Source: Variovorax paradoxus (GTDB lineage Bacteria > Pseudomonadota > Gammaproteobacteria > Burkholderiales > Burkholderiaceae_C). Taken from it: a DNA stretch of 58,847 nt. The notes below the pieces were generated by a model, which had not been told where the DNA came from, did no database searches, and worked only from the letters and a program-made list of their open reading frames with translations. Every line of letters starts with the position of its first letter. Within the stretch, counting starts at the first letter, position 1. The stretch lies in the NCBI RefSeq assembly GCF_018614915.1, contig NZ_JAGGNU010000089.1:1-58847 (forward strand), in the 5' to 3' direction. Shown here one piece after another: positions 7,852 to 16,245 of the stretch. Made by a program: the position numbers and the translations under genes.

Positions 7852-9096
7852 ATGACCGCCACGCTTTCCTTTGCCGCCGTGCGCGCCCACCTGCTGGCAG
7901 GCGACGAGATCGCCTTGCTCGATGTGCGCGAGGAAGATCCTTTTGCGCAGGCCCATCCGCTGTGGGCCGCGAACCTGCCGCTGTCGCGCATCGAGCTCGA
8001 CGCCTGGCGCCGCATTCCGCGCCGCGACACGCTGATCGTGGTCTATGGCGAGCACGAGGGCGTGGATCTCGCGCCGCTTGCCGTGAAGCGGCTGGCCGAA
8101 CTGGGCTACACGCGCCTGCATCTGCTCGAAGGCGGCCTCGATGGCTGGCGCAGTGCCGGCGGCGAGCTGTTCCGTGACGTCAACGTGCCGAGCAAGGCCT
8201 TCGGCGAACTGGTCGAGCACGAGCGCCACACGCCCTCGCTCGCGGCCGAGGAAGTGAAGGCGCTGATCGATGCGAAGGCCGACGTGGTGGTGCTCGATGC
8301 GCGCCGCTTCGACGAATACCAGACCATGAGCATCCCGACCGCCACCAGCGTGCCCGGCGCCGAGCTGGTGCTGCGCGTGCGAGAGCTGGCGCCCGATCCG
8401 GCCACGCGCGTGATCGTCAATTGCGCGGGCCGCACCCGCAGCATCATCGGCACCCAGTCGCTGGTGAATGCGGGCATTCCCAATCCGGTGGCGGCGCTGC
8501 GCAACGGCACCATCGGCTGGAAGCTGGCGGGGCAGGTGCTGGACCACGGCGCTGCGCGCCGGGGGCCCGAGGCGGGCGAGGCGAACCTTGCAGCGGCGCG
8601 CGCGTCGGCTGAAGACGTGGCGCGGCGCGCGGGCGTGCGCCGCGTCGAGCTCGACGCGCTCGCCACGCTCGAGGCGCCGGGCCGCACGCTCTACCGCTTC
8701 GACGTGCGAACCCCCGAGGAATACGAGGCCGGCCACCTGCCCGGTTTCGCGAGCGCGCCCGGCGGACAACTGGTGCAGGAGACCGACCACCACGTGCCGG
8801 TGCGCGGCGCCCGCATCGTGCTGGCCGACGACGATGGCGTGCGGGCGCCGATGACGGCGTCGTGGCTGGCACAGATGGGGTGGGAGGTGTACGTGCTTGC
8901 GGCACAGCCCGTATCGGCGCGCAGCGCCAGAGGTCCGGCGCCGGCCAAGGCCGCGACACCTGCGGCCGGCCGCTACCGCCGCCCCTACGAAGGCACCGAC
9001 GCACCGCCGGAGGCGATGCAGGCCTACCTGGATTGGGAATTCGGCCTGGTCGCGCAGCTGGAGTCCGACGGCACGCACGGTTTTCGCGTGCTCTGA
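7852..9096 (+). CDS. Triple rhodanese-domain protein
   Basis: This 414-residue protein has three rhodanese-like domains. Domain 1 (1-130) has LLDVREEDPFAQAHPLWAAN but YGEHEG where the active-site Cys loop should be. Domain 2 (about 135-250) has VVLDARRFDEYQTMSIPTA and a full loop VIVNCAGRTRS with Cys 191. Domain 3 (about 280-365) has FDVRTPEEYEAGHLPGF but LADDDGVR in place of the loop. Only the middle domain should transfer sulfur; the outer two may bind partners or substrate. A C-terminal tail (YLDWEFGLVAQLE) follows. No cysteine desulfurase is nearby, but the Fe-S carrier gene mrp is next, 53 bases downstream on the same strand. Confidence 0.85.
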   Translation: MTATLSFAAVRAHLLAGDEIALLDVREEDPFAQAHPLWAANLPLSRIELDAWRRIPRRDTLIVVYGEHEGVDLAPLAVKRLAELGYTRLHLLEGGLDGWRSAGGELFRDVNVPSKAFGELVEHERHTPSLAAEEVKALIDAKADVVVLDARRFDEYQTMSIPTATSVPGAELVLRVRELAPDPATRVIVNCAGRTRSIIGTQSLVNAGIPNPVAALRNGTIGWKLAGQVLDHGAARRGPEAGEANLAAARASAEDVARRAGVRRVELDALATLEAPGRTLYRFDVRTPEEYEAGHLPGFASAPGGQLVQETDHHVPVRGARIVLADDDGVRAPMTASWLAQMGWEVYVLAAQPVSARSARGPAPAKAATPAAGRYRRPYEGTDAPPEAMQAYLDWEFGLVAQLESDGTHGFRVL

Positions 9097-9149
9097 AGAG
9101 GCCGCCGCTTGCGGCGGACTAGACTATCTGCCATTCAGGAGTTATCTCA

Positions 9150-10241
9150 ATGGCAGTTACCCAGGCGGCGCTCACCGAAGCGCTCAAGACCGTCCTCGAC
9201 CCCAACACGGGCAAGGATTTCGTCAGCACCAAGGCGCTGAAAAACCTCCAGGTCCACGAGGGCGAGGTCTCCTTCGACATCGAGCTCGGCTACCCGGCCA
9301 AGAGCCAGATCCCGGCGATGCGCAAGGCGCTGGTGGCGGCGGCCAAGGGCGTCGCCGGCGTGGAGAACGTCTCGGTCAACATCGCGACCAAGGTCATCAG
9401 CCATGCCGTGCAGCGCGGCGTGCAGCTGATGCCCAACGTCAAGAACATCATCGCCGTGGCCTCGGGCAAGGGCGGCGTGGGCAAGAGCACCACCGCGGCC
9501 AACCTGGCGCTGGCGCTGGCGGCCGAGGGCGCCAGCGTCGGCCTGCTCGATGCCGACATCTACGGGCCCAGCCAGCCGATGATGCTGGGCATCGACCGCC
9601 GGCCCGAGAGCGAGGACGGCAAGACCATGGAGCCGCTGGAGAACCACGGCGTGCAGGTCATGTCGATCGGCTTCCTGGTCGATCAGGACGAGGCCATGAT
9701 CTGGCGCGGCCCGATGGCCACGCAGGCGCTGGAGCAGCTCTTGCGCCAGACCAACTGGAAGGAGCTCGACTACCTGATCGTCGACATGCCGCCCGGCACC
9801 GGCGACATCCAGCTCACGCTCTCGCAGCGCGTGCCGATGACCGGCGCGGTGATCGTGACCACGCCGCAGGACATCGCGCTGCTCGACGCCAAGAAGGGCA
9901 TCAAGATGTTCGAAAAGGTGGGCGTGCCGATCCTCGGCATCGTCGAGAACATGGCGGTGCACGTGTGCTCCAACTGCGGCCACGTCGAGCACATCTTCGG
10001 CGCCGAGGGCGGCAAGAAGATGGCGGCGCAATACAACATGGACTACCTCGGCGCGCTGCCGCTGGACATCAACATCCGCCTGCAGGCCGACAGCGGCAAG
10101 CCGACGGTGGTGGCCGACCCGGACGGCGAGGTCGCCGGCATCTACAAGTCGGTGGCGCGTCGCGTGGCGGTCGGCATTGCCGAAAAGGCGAAGGATTTCT
10201 CGGCCAAGTTCCCGACCATCACCGTCAGCAAAGACACCTGA
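9150..10241 (+). CDS. apbC: Mrp/ApbC-type Fe-S cluster carrier ATPase
   Basis: This 363-residue protein has an N-terminal MIP18 (DUF59) domain (about 1-85). A P-loop ATPase of the Mrp/NBP35 family follows, with deviant Walker A GKGGVGKSTT (about residues 105-114). The CSNCGH motif (Cys 273 and 276) binds the bridging Fe-S cluster in the dimer. It loads clusters onto apo-enzymes in the cytoplasm. It lies just upstream of the LysR gene and the formate dehydrogenase genes, whose subunits need many clusters, though it also serves as a general factor. A good ribosome binding site (CAGGAG, 13 bases before ATG 9150) supports the start. Confidence 0.94.
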   Translation: MAVTQAALTEALKTVLDPNTGKDFVSTKALKNLQVHEGEVSFDIELGYPAKSQIPAMRKALVAAAKGVAGVENVSVNIATKVISHAVQRGVQLMPNVKNIIAVASGKGGVGKSTTAANLALALAAEGASVGLLDADIYGPSQPMMLGIDRRPESEDGKTMEPLENHGVQVMSIGFLVDQDEAMIWRGPMATQALEQLLRQTNWKELDYLIVDMPPGTGDIQLTLSQRVPMTGAVIVTTPQDIALLDAKKGIKMFEKVGVPILGIVENMAVHVCSNCGHVEHIFGAEGGKKMAAQYNMDYLGALPLDINIRLQADSGKPTVVADPDGEVAGIYKSVARRVAVGIAEKAKDFSAKFPTITVSKDT

Positions 10242-10244
10242 AGA

Positions 10245-11207
10245 ATGAACCTGCTCGCGTCGATGCGCTATCTCACGGCGCTGCACGAGCATCGGCATTT
10301 CGGCCGCGCAGCGCAGGCCTGCCACATCACCCAGCCGGCCTTGTCGAACGCGCTGCGCGCCCTGGAGACCGAGTTCGGGGTGGTCATCGTCAAGCGCGGG
10401 CGGACCTATTCGGGGCTCACGCACGAAGGCGAGGCCGTGCTGGCCGCGGCGCACCGCATGCTGCACGAGAACGAGGTGCTGCAGCAGCTGCTCAAGAGCG
10501 AGGAAGCGCATCCGCGCGGCAACCTGCGCATGGCCGCGGTGCCGACGGCGATGCCGATGCTGGCGCGTTTCGCGGGGCGGCTGCAGGCGCTCCATCCGGG
10601 CATCGTGCCGACCGTGCTGTCGATGAGCTCGCTCGAGCTCGAGACCGGGCTGGAGAACCTCTCGCTCGACATCGCCCTTGGCTACACCGAGCGCATGAAC
10701 ACCCGCGAGGTCAAGCTCACGGCCTGGCCGCAGAGCATCGAACACTACTTCCTGGTGCGGCGCTCGGCGGGCGCCGACAGCCCGGCGCTGCAGTTCGGCG
10801 CGCCCATCTCGTGGGCGGAAGCGGGGCAGCTGCCCCTGTGCCTCTTGACGCCCGAGATGCACAACCGCTCCATCATCGACCAGGCCTTCGCCGCGGCCGG
10901 CGTCTCGGTGAAGCCGGCCATCGAGACCAATTCGGTGCTGACGCTGGCGCTTTGCGTGAGCACCGGCAATGTTTGCGCAGTGATGCCCGGCGGCATGGTC
11001 GATGCCGTGCGCAGCCACGGCCAGCTCGAGGCGCTGCCGCTGGTGGCGCCGGAGGTGCGCACGCCGATCGGCTTCATGACGCAGACGGCCGTGCGGCCCT
11101 CGCGCGCCCTCGATGCGGCGCTGGCGCTGATCCAGAGCCCGGCCTGGCAGCAGGAGATCGCGGCCCACAGCGGGGCCCTAGCCCGGCAGCCATCATTTCT
11201 TTATTGA
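10245..11207 (+). CDS. LysR family transcriptional regulator near formate dehydrogenase
   Basis: This 320-residue LysR-type regulator begins MNLLASMRYLTALHEHRHFGRAAQACHI, with a winged helix-turn-helix at about 2-60 (TQPALSNALRALETEFG). A periplasmic-binding-protein-like effector domain spans about 90-300. It follows mrp by 3 bases and precedes the NAD-linked formate dehydrogenase genes by 105 bases in the same direction. Similar regulators lie beside this enzyme in other Burkholderiales, so a role in formate control is likely, but the effector is unknown. The gap 11208-11312 presumably carries its target; I see no clear T-N11-A box there. Confidence 0.85.
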   Translation: MNLLASMRYLTALHEHRHFGRAAQACHITQPALSNALRALETEFGVVIVKRGRTYSGLTHEGEAVLAAAHRMLHENEVLQQLLKSEEAHPRGNLRMAAVPTAMPMLARFAGRLQALHPGIVPTVLSMSSLELETGLENLSLDIALGYTERMNTREVKLTAWPQSIEHYFLVRRSAGADSPALQFGAPISWAEAGQLPLCLLTPEMHNRSIIDQAFAAAGVSVKPAIETNSVLTLALCVSTGNVCAVMPGGMVDAVRSHGQLEALPLVAPEVRTPIGFMTQTAVRPSRALDAALALIQSPAWQQEIAAHSGALARQPSFLY

Positions 11208-11312
11208 ATCGCCCGATGTGCGGATTCAATTTGCCGAAAGCCGCAAGGCGCGCCACAGTCAGCCAAGCCGAGCACCCGCGAGGCAGGACAGTCCGCACCG
11301 ACGGCCGAGGCA

Positions 11313-13121
11313 ATGAACCACCCAGGCACCCTGAACAAGATCGAGGCGATTCCGCTCGCCACCCCCGACCAGCTGCGCGAGCGCATCCGCCGCAAGAGCA
11401 AGCTCAAGGGGCGCCAGCCCGAGACCGAAGCGCTGGAGAATGTGCGCGCCCTCATCGGCCCGCGGCCCGATGACGGCTTCCGGCGCGACCTGCTGATCGA
11501 GCACCTGCACCTGCTCAACGATGCCTATGGCGGCCTGCACGACCGCCACCTGGTGGCGCTGGCCTCGCTCACCAACATTCCGATGGCCGAGGTCTACGAG
11601 GTCGCGACCTTCTATCACCACTTCGAAGTGCTGCGCGGCGACGAGCAGGCGCCCGGGCTCACGGTGCGCGTGTGCGACGGCCTGGCTTGCGAGCTGGCCG
11701 GCGCGCAGGATCTGATCGCGCGGCTGCCTGCGCTGCTGGGCGCGGCGGGCCGCGAAGACGTGCGCGTGATCGCTGCGCCCTGCATCGGCCGCTGCGAGCA
11801 GGCGCCCGCGGTGGCGGTGCACCAGCGCGCCGTGCCGCTGGCGACGGCCGACAAGGTGCTGCAGGCGCTCGACGCGCAGCCCGCGGCGCGCGAGACCTTC
11901 AACTTCGTGCCCGCCGCGCTGGCCGAGAAAAGCGTCTCGCCGCCGCCCGAGGGGATCGCGGAAATTCCCGCCTTCACCGACTACGCCACCTACCGCGCAA
12001 ACGGTGGCTACGCGCTCGCGGCCGCGCTGGTCAACGGCGAGCACGACACCGACGCCGTGCTCCAGGCGATGGAAGACTCGGGCCTGCGCGGCCTCGGCGG
12101 CGCAGGCTTTCCGGCCGGGCGCAAGTGGCGCATCGTGCGCGAGCAGCCGGCGCCCCGGCTCATGGCGGTGAACATCGACGAGGGCGAGCCCGGCACCTTC
12201 AAGGACCGCACCTATCTCGAGCGCGATCCGCACCGCTTTCTCGAAGGCCTGCTGGTGGCGGCGCAAGTGGTGGGCACCGAGACCTGTTACATCTACCTGC
12301 GCGACGAATACCACGACTGCCGCGCGCTGCTCGAGGCCGAGCTGGCCAGGCTCAAGGCCGACCCGCCCTGCACGCTGCCGCGCATCGAGCTCCGGCGCGG
12401 CGCCGGCGCCTACATCTGCGGCGAGGAGTCCGCGATGATCGAGAGCATCGAGGGCAAGCGCGGCGAACCGCGCATGCGCCCGCCTTACATCGCGCAGGTC
12501 GGCCTGTTCGGCCGGCCGACGCTGGAGCACAACTTCGAGACCCTCTACTGGGTGCGCGACATCGTCGAGCGCGGCCCGCAGTGGTTCAGCGGCTTCGGCC
12601 GCCATGGCCGCAAGGGCCTGCGCAGCTTCAGCGTCAGCGGGCGCGTCAAGAACCCGGGCGTCAAGCTGGCGCCGGCGGGCATCACGGTGCAGGAGCTGAT
12701 CGACGAATACTGCGGCGGCATGCTGGACGGCCACACGCTGCATGCCTACCTGCCCGGCGGCGCTTCGGGCGGCATCCTGCCGGCGCGCATGAACGACATC
12801 CCGCTGGATTTCGACACCTTGCAGCCGCACGGCTGCTTCATCGGCTCGGCCGCGGTGATGGTGCTGAGCCAGCACGACCGCGCCCGCGACGCGGCCCGCA
12901 ACGTGATGCGCTTCTTCGAGCACGAGAGCTGCGGCCAGTGCACGCCCTGCCGCGTCGGCACGGCCAAGGCCGCGGCGCTGATGGAGGCGCCGGTGTGGGA
13001 CAACGCGACGCTGGAAGACCTCGCGCAGGTCATGGGCGATGCGTCGATCTGCGGGTTGGGGCAGGCTGCACCCAACCCGATCCTCTGCATTCAGAAGTAC
13101 TTCCCCGAGGAGATCGCGTGA
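11313..13121 (+). CDS. NAD-linked formate dehydrogenase, fused NuoE/NuoF-like (gamma-beta) subunit
   Basis: This 602-residue diaphorase subunit combines two Nuo-type modules. Residues ~15-165 are NuoE/HoxE-like with a thioredoxin-fold [2Fe-2S] site (CDGLACELAG, then CIGRCEQAP). Residues ~210-600 are NuoF-like with the NADH/FMN motif GLRGLGGAGFPAGRKW and the [4Fe-4S] motif SCGQCTPCRVG. It would pass electrons from formate to NAD+. In FdsG/FdsB-type enzymes these are separate genes; the fused form is like the beta subunit of Methylobacterium formate dehydrogenase 1. The stop overlaps the GTG start of the catalytic subunit by 4 bases (GTGA), indicating translational coupling. Confidence 0.93.
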   Translation: MNHPGTLNKIEAIPLATPDQLRERIRRKSKLKGRQPETEALENVRALIGPRPDDGFRRDLLIEHLHLLNDAYGGLHDRHLVALASLTNIPMAEVYEVATFYHHFEVLRGDEQAPGLTVRVCDGLACELAGAQDLIARLPALLGAAGREDVRVIAAPCIGRCEQAPAVAVHQRAVPLATADKVLQALDAQPAARETFNFVPAALAEKSVSPPPEGIAEIPAFTDYATYRANGGYALAAALVNGEHDTDAVLQAMEDSGLRGLGGAGFPAGRKWRIVREQPAPRLMAVNIDEGEPGTFKDRTYLERDPHRFLEGLLVAAQVVGTETCYIYLRDEYHDCRALLEAELARLKADPPCTLPRIELRRGAGAYICGEESAMIESIEGKRGEPRMRPPYIAQVGLFGRPTLEHNFETLYWVRDIVERGPQWFSGFGRHGRKGLRSFSVSGRVKNPGVKLAPAGITVQELIDEYCGGMLDGHTLHAYLPGGASGGILPARMNDIPLDFDTLQPHGCFIGSAAVMVLSQHDRARDAARNVMRFFEHESCGQCTPCRVGTAKAAALMEAPVWDNATLEDLAQVMGDASICGLGQAAPNPILCIQKYFPEEIA

Positions 13122-16120
13122 ACGCTCCCGCACGACTTGCCGAGGTGATGCCGCAAACCATCGAGTTCAAGCTCGATGGCCGCGCCGTCCACGCCTTCGA
13201 GGGCGAAACTATTCTTCAGGCCGCGCAGCGCCATGGCGTCGACATCCCGCACCTTTGCTACAAGGAAGGCCTGCGCCCCGACGGCAACTGCCGCGCCTGC
13301 GTGGTCGAGGTGAAGGGCGAGCGCACGCTGGCGCCGAGCTGCTGCCGCAATGCGACAGCGGGGATGGAGGTACAGGCGACGAGCGAACGTGCCTTGAAGA
13401 GCCAGAAGATGGTGGTCGAGATGCTGCTGTCCGACATGCCGGACAAGGGCTACAAGTGGAACGATGACTTGCCCCCTCTCGCCCTGGGAGAGGGCAGGGG
13501 CGAGGGCTCTCCCGCCGGCCAGCACGGCGAGCTCAGCGACTGGGCCGAGCGCCTCGGCATCGAGGTCCGTCCCGAACTCAAGGCCCTGCGCCGCGAGCAG
13601 CCGAAGGCCGACGTCTCGCATCCCGCGATGGCGGTCAACCTCGATGCCTGCATCCAGTGCAACCGCTGCGTGCGCGCCTGCCGCGAGGAACAGGTCAACG
13701 ACGTGATCGGCTACGCGATGCGCGGCGAGAACTCGAAGATCGTGTTCGACCTCGACGACCCGATGGGCGACAGCACCTGCGTGGCCTGCGGCGAATGCGT
13801 GCAGGCCTGCCCGACCGGCGCCTTGATGCCGAAGACCCGCATCGGCTCGCAGCAGGTCGACCGCAAGGTCGACTCGGTCTGCCCCTTCTGCGGCGTGGGC
13901 TGCCTGATCACCTACAACGTGAAAGACGAGAAGATCGTCAGCGTCGATGGCCGCGACGGCCCGGCCAATCACAGCCGGCTCTGCGTCAAGGGCCGCTTCG
14001 GCTTCGACTACGCGCACCATCCGCAGCGCCTCACCAAGCCGCTGATCCGCAAGCCCGGCGTGCCCAAGGATTTCAGCGACGCCCCGCGGCCCGGCGACTG
14101 GCACGACGCCTTCCGCGAAGCGAGCTGGGAAGAAGCGCTCGCGCTGACCGCGGGCAAGCTCAAGGGCCTGCGCGACACGCACGGCAAGAAGGCGCTGGCC
14201 GGCTTCGGCTCGGCCAAGGGCAGCAACGAAGAGGCCTACCTGTTCCAGAAGCTGGTGCGCACCGGCTTCGGCAGCAACAACGTCGACCACTGCACGCGGC
14301 TGTGCCATGCCTCCAGCGTGGCCGCGTTGCTCGAAGGCGTGGGTTCGGGCGCGGTGAGCAACCAGGTCAACGACGTCGAACACGCCGAGATGATCTTCGT
14401 CATTGGCTCCAACCCGACCGCCAACCATCCGGTGGCCGCCACCTGGATGAAGAACGCCGCCAAGCGCGGCGCGAAGATCGTCTTGGCGGATCCGCGCGTC
14501 ACCGACATCGGCCGGCACGCCTGGCGCACGCTGCAGTTCAAGGCCGACACCGACGTCGCCATGCTCAATGCGCTGATCCACGCGGTCATCGACGAGGGCC
14601 TGGTCGACGAGGCCTTCGTCCGCGATCGCGCCAGCAACTTCGAGGCGCTGCGCGAGAACGTCAAGGGCTACAGCCCCGAGGCGATGGCGCCGATCTGCGG
14701 CATCCCGGCCGAAACGCTGCGCGAAGTGGCCCGCGCCTTCGCCACCGCCAAGGGCGCGATGGTGCTGTGGGGCATGGGCATCAGCCAGCACGTGCACGGC
14801 ACCGACAACGCGCGCTGCCTGATCGCACTGGTCACCGTCACCGGCCAGATCGGCAAGCCCGGCTCGGGCCTGCATCCGCTGCGCGGCCAGAACAACGTGC
14901 AGGGCGCGAGCGACGCCGGCCTGATCCCGATGATGTTCCCCAACTACCAGCGCGTCGACAACCCGGGCGTGCACGCGTGGTTCGAGAACTTCTGGGGCAT
15001 GCCGCTCGACGAGAAGCCGGGCTACACGGTGGTCGAGATCATGCACAAGGCGCTGGCGCCGGACAGCGATCCGCACAAGATCCGCGGCATGTACATCATG
15101 GGCGAGAACCCCGCGATGAGCGACCCGGACCTCAACCATGCGCGCCATGCGCTCGCCAGCCTGGAACACCTGGTGGTGCAGGACATCTTCATGACCGAGA
15201 CCGCCTGGCTGGCCGACGTGGTGCTGCCCGCCACCGCCTGGCCCGAGAAGACCGGCACCGTCAGCAACACAGACCGCATGGTGCAGCTCGGCAAGAAGGC
15301 GCTCGATGCGCCCGGCGATGCGAAGCCCGATCTCTGGATCATCCAGCAGATCGCAAAACGCATGGGCCCCCACGCTCCGCACTTCGTGTCGTCGCTGCCC
15401 CCCGAGGGGGCCGTCCGCGCCTTGGGGCGGCCCGGCGGCGCGGAGGGCCTGGACTGGAACTACGAGGGCGAGGAGTCCGGCGTCGCCGCGGTCTACGAAG
15501 AGATGCGCCAGGCCATGCACGCCGTGATCAGCGGCATCACCTGGGAGCGGCTGCAGCGCGAATCGAGCGTGACCTATCCGTGCCTGAGCGCCGACGACCC
15601 GGGCCAGCCCACCGTGTTCATCGACGACTTCCCGACCGCGGACGGCCGCGTGATGCTGGTGCCGGCCGACATCATCCCGGCCGCCGAGCGGCCCGATGCC
15701 GAGTACCCCTTCGTGCTGATCACCGGGCGCCAGCTGGAGCATTGGCACACCGGCAGCATGACCCGCCGCGCCACGGTGCTCGATGCGCTGGAGCCGATGG
15801 CCACGGCCTCGATGAACCAGGGCGACCTAGAGGCACTGGGCCTTCAGGCGGGCGACGTGGTCACGATCCGATCGCGCCGCGGCGAGGTGGCGATCCACGT
15901 GCGCCGCGACGACGGCACGCCCAACGGCGCGGTGTTCGTGCCCTTCGCCTACTACGAGGCCGCGGCCAACCTGATGACCAATGCGGCGCTCGATCCGATG
16001 GGCAAGATCCCGGAGTTCAAGTACTGCGCGGTGAAGGTGCTGCGCGGCGGTACGCCGGTGGCGGCGGCGGGCTATGGAACCGGGGCGGTGGCAACGGGGG
16101 AAGCTGCGACTGCGCACTGA
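13118..16120 (+). CDS. NAD-linked formate dehydrogenase, catalytic alpha subunit
   Basis: This 1000-residue molybdo/tungsto-enzyme oxidises formate to CO2. It has an N-terminal [2Fe-2S] domain (Cys in LCYKEGLRPDGNCRAC), two [4Fe-4S] sites (CIQCNRCVRAC and CVACGECVQACP) and the proximal cluster (CPFCGVGC...LCVKG). The bis-MGD catalytic domain has active-site Cys 396 in CTRLCHASS, followed by the essential His. Cys replaces selenocysteine. GTG 13118 has AGGAG at good spacing and overlaps the upstream stop; ATG 13148 is the alternative. Two dispersed repeats are inserted in frame, coding for about residues 118-131 and 751-775, which makes the protein longer than it needs to be. W versus Mo cannot be told. 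Confidence 0.93.
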   Translation: MNAPARLAEVMPQTIEFKLDGRAVHAFEGETILQAAQRHGVDIPHLCYKEGLRPDGNCRACVVEVKGERTLAPSCCRNATAGMEVQATSERALKSQKMVVEMLLSDMPDKGYKWNDDLPPLALGEGRGEGSPAGQHGELSDWAERLGIEVRPELKALRREQPKADVSHPAMAVNLDACIQCNRCVRACREEQVNDVIGYAMRGENSKIVFDLDDPMGDSTCVACGECVQACPTGALMPKTRIGSQQVDRKVDSVCPFCGVGCLITYNVKDEKIVSVDGRDGPANHSRLCVKGRFGFDYAHHPQRLTKPLIRKPGVPKDFSDAPRPGDWHDAFREASWEEALALTAGKLKGLRDTHGKKALAGFGSAKGSNEEAYLFQKLVRTGFGSNNVDHCTRLCHASSVAALLEGVGSGAVSNQVNDVEHAEMIFVIGSNPTANHPVAATWMKNAAKRGAKIVLADPRVTDIGRHAWRTLQFKADTDVAMLNALIHAVIDEGLVDEAFVRDRASNFEALRENVKGYSPEAMAPICGIPAETLREVARAFATAKGAMVLWGMGISQHVHGTDNARCLIALVTVTGQIGKPGSGLHPLRGQNNVQGASDAGLIPMMFPNYQRVDNPGVHAWFENFWGMPLDEKPGYTVVEIMHKALAPDSDPHKIRGMYIMGENPAMSDPDLNHARHALASLEHLVVQDIFMTETAWLADVVLPATAWPEKTGTVSNTDRMVQLGKKALDAPGDAKPDLWIIQQIAKRMGPHAPHFVSSLPPEGAVRALGRPGGAEGLDWNYEGEESGVAAVYEEMRQAMHAVISGITWERLQRESSVTYPCLSADDPGQPTVFIDDFPTADGRVMLVPADIIPAAERPDAEYPFVLITGRQLEHWHTGSMTRRATVLDALEPMATASMNQGDLEALGLQAGDVVTIRSRRGEVAIHVRRDDGTPNGAVFVPFAYYEAAANLMTNAALDPMGKIPEFKYCAVKVLRGGTPVAAAGYGTGAVATGEAATAH
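13471..13510. repeat. Palindromic GC-rich repeat inside the formate dehydrogenase alpha gene
   Basis: A perfect 7-bp stem (CCCTCTC at 13474-13480 with GAGAGGG at 13488-13494) is followed by CAGGGGCGAGGG. This is a common bacterial interspersed palindrome. It is read in frame as PPLALGEGRGEGSPA, a segment that interrupts the otherwise conserved linker between the [2Fe-2S] domain and the ferredoxin sites. Confidence 0.75.
15369..15441. repeat. Second GC-rich repeat inside the formate dehydrogenase alpha gene
   Basis: Contains CCCCCCGAGGGGG and a further imperfect stem (GGGCCG with CGGCCC). The block resembles the intergenic repeat family of Comamonadaceae, a family assignment made from memory. 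It is translated in frame as about 25 residues (VSSLPPEGAVRALGRPGGAE) inserted in the C-terminal third of the enzyme. Confidence 0.65.
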
Positions 16121-16156
16121 GAAGCGGCATCCTGGTGTGACATTTTTGGCGTATTC

Positions 16157-16173
16157 GGCGTCTTTCTGACGCC
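16157..16173. terminator. Hairpin downstream of the formate dehydrogenase genes
   Basis: A perfect 6-bp stem GGCGTC/GACGCC encloses a 5-base loop, 36 bases after the alpha-subunit stop. There is no T-run after it, so it is a weak or Rho-assisted terminator, or merely an RNA-stabilising hairpin. Confidence 0.4.
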
Positions 16174-16245
16174 GGAGGTCGCGCCCCGGACGCGCGTGCC
16201 AGGCGCGGCCCTGCGCGAGGACCTTGGCGCGGCTGACTGGCATAT

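Noticed and set aside
10245..11207. OxyR identity for the LysR regulator
   Set aside because: The helix-turn-helix region is OxyR-like in places, but the paired redox cysteines cannot be placed with confidence and the context is formate dehydrogenase; left unnamed.
11259..13133. Very long open frame on the minus strand opposite the fused formate dehydrogenase subunit
   Set aside because: Its product is Arg/His/Ala-rich with no domain, a typical antisense shadow of a high-GC gene; the plus-strand protein has clear motifs.
13471..13510. Repeats as part of a CRISPR array
   Set aside because: They are single, palindromic, dissimilar and far apart, with no spacer-repeat periodicity anywhere in the window and no cas genes.
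14290..14310. Possible selenocysteine site in the formate dehydrogenase
   Set aside because: The active-site codon is TGC (Cys); there is no in-frame TGA and no selenocysteine-insertion-like element in either enzyme.
13091..15748. 885-codon open frame antisense to the formate dehydrogenase alpha gene
   Set aside because: Shadow frame; the composition is that of complementary GC-rich codons and no motif is present.
16157..16173. Strong intrinsic terminator after the soluble formate dehydrogenase
   Set aside because: The stem is good but no T-run follows on either strand; reported only as a weak hairpin.
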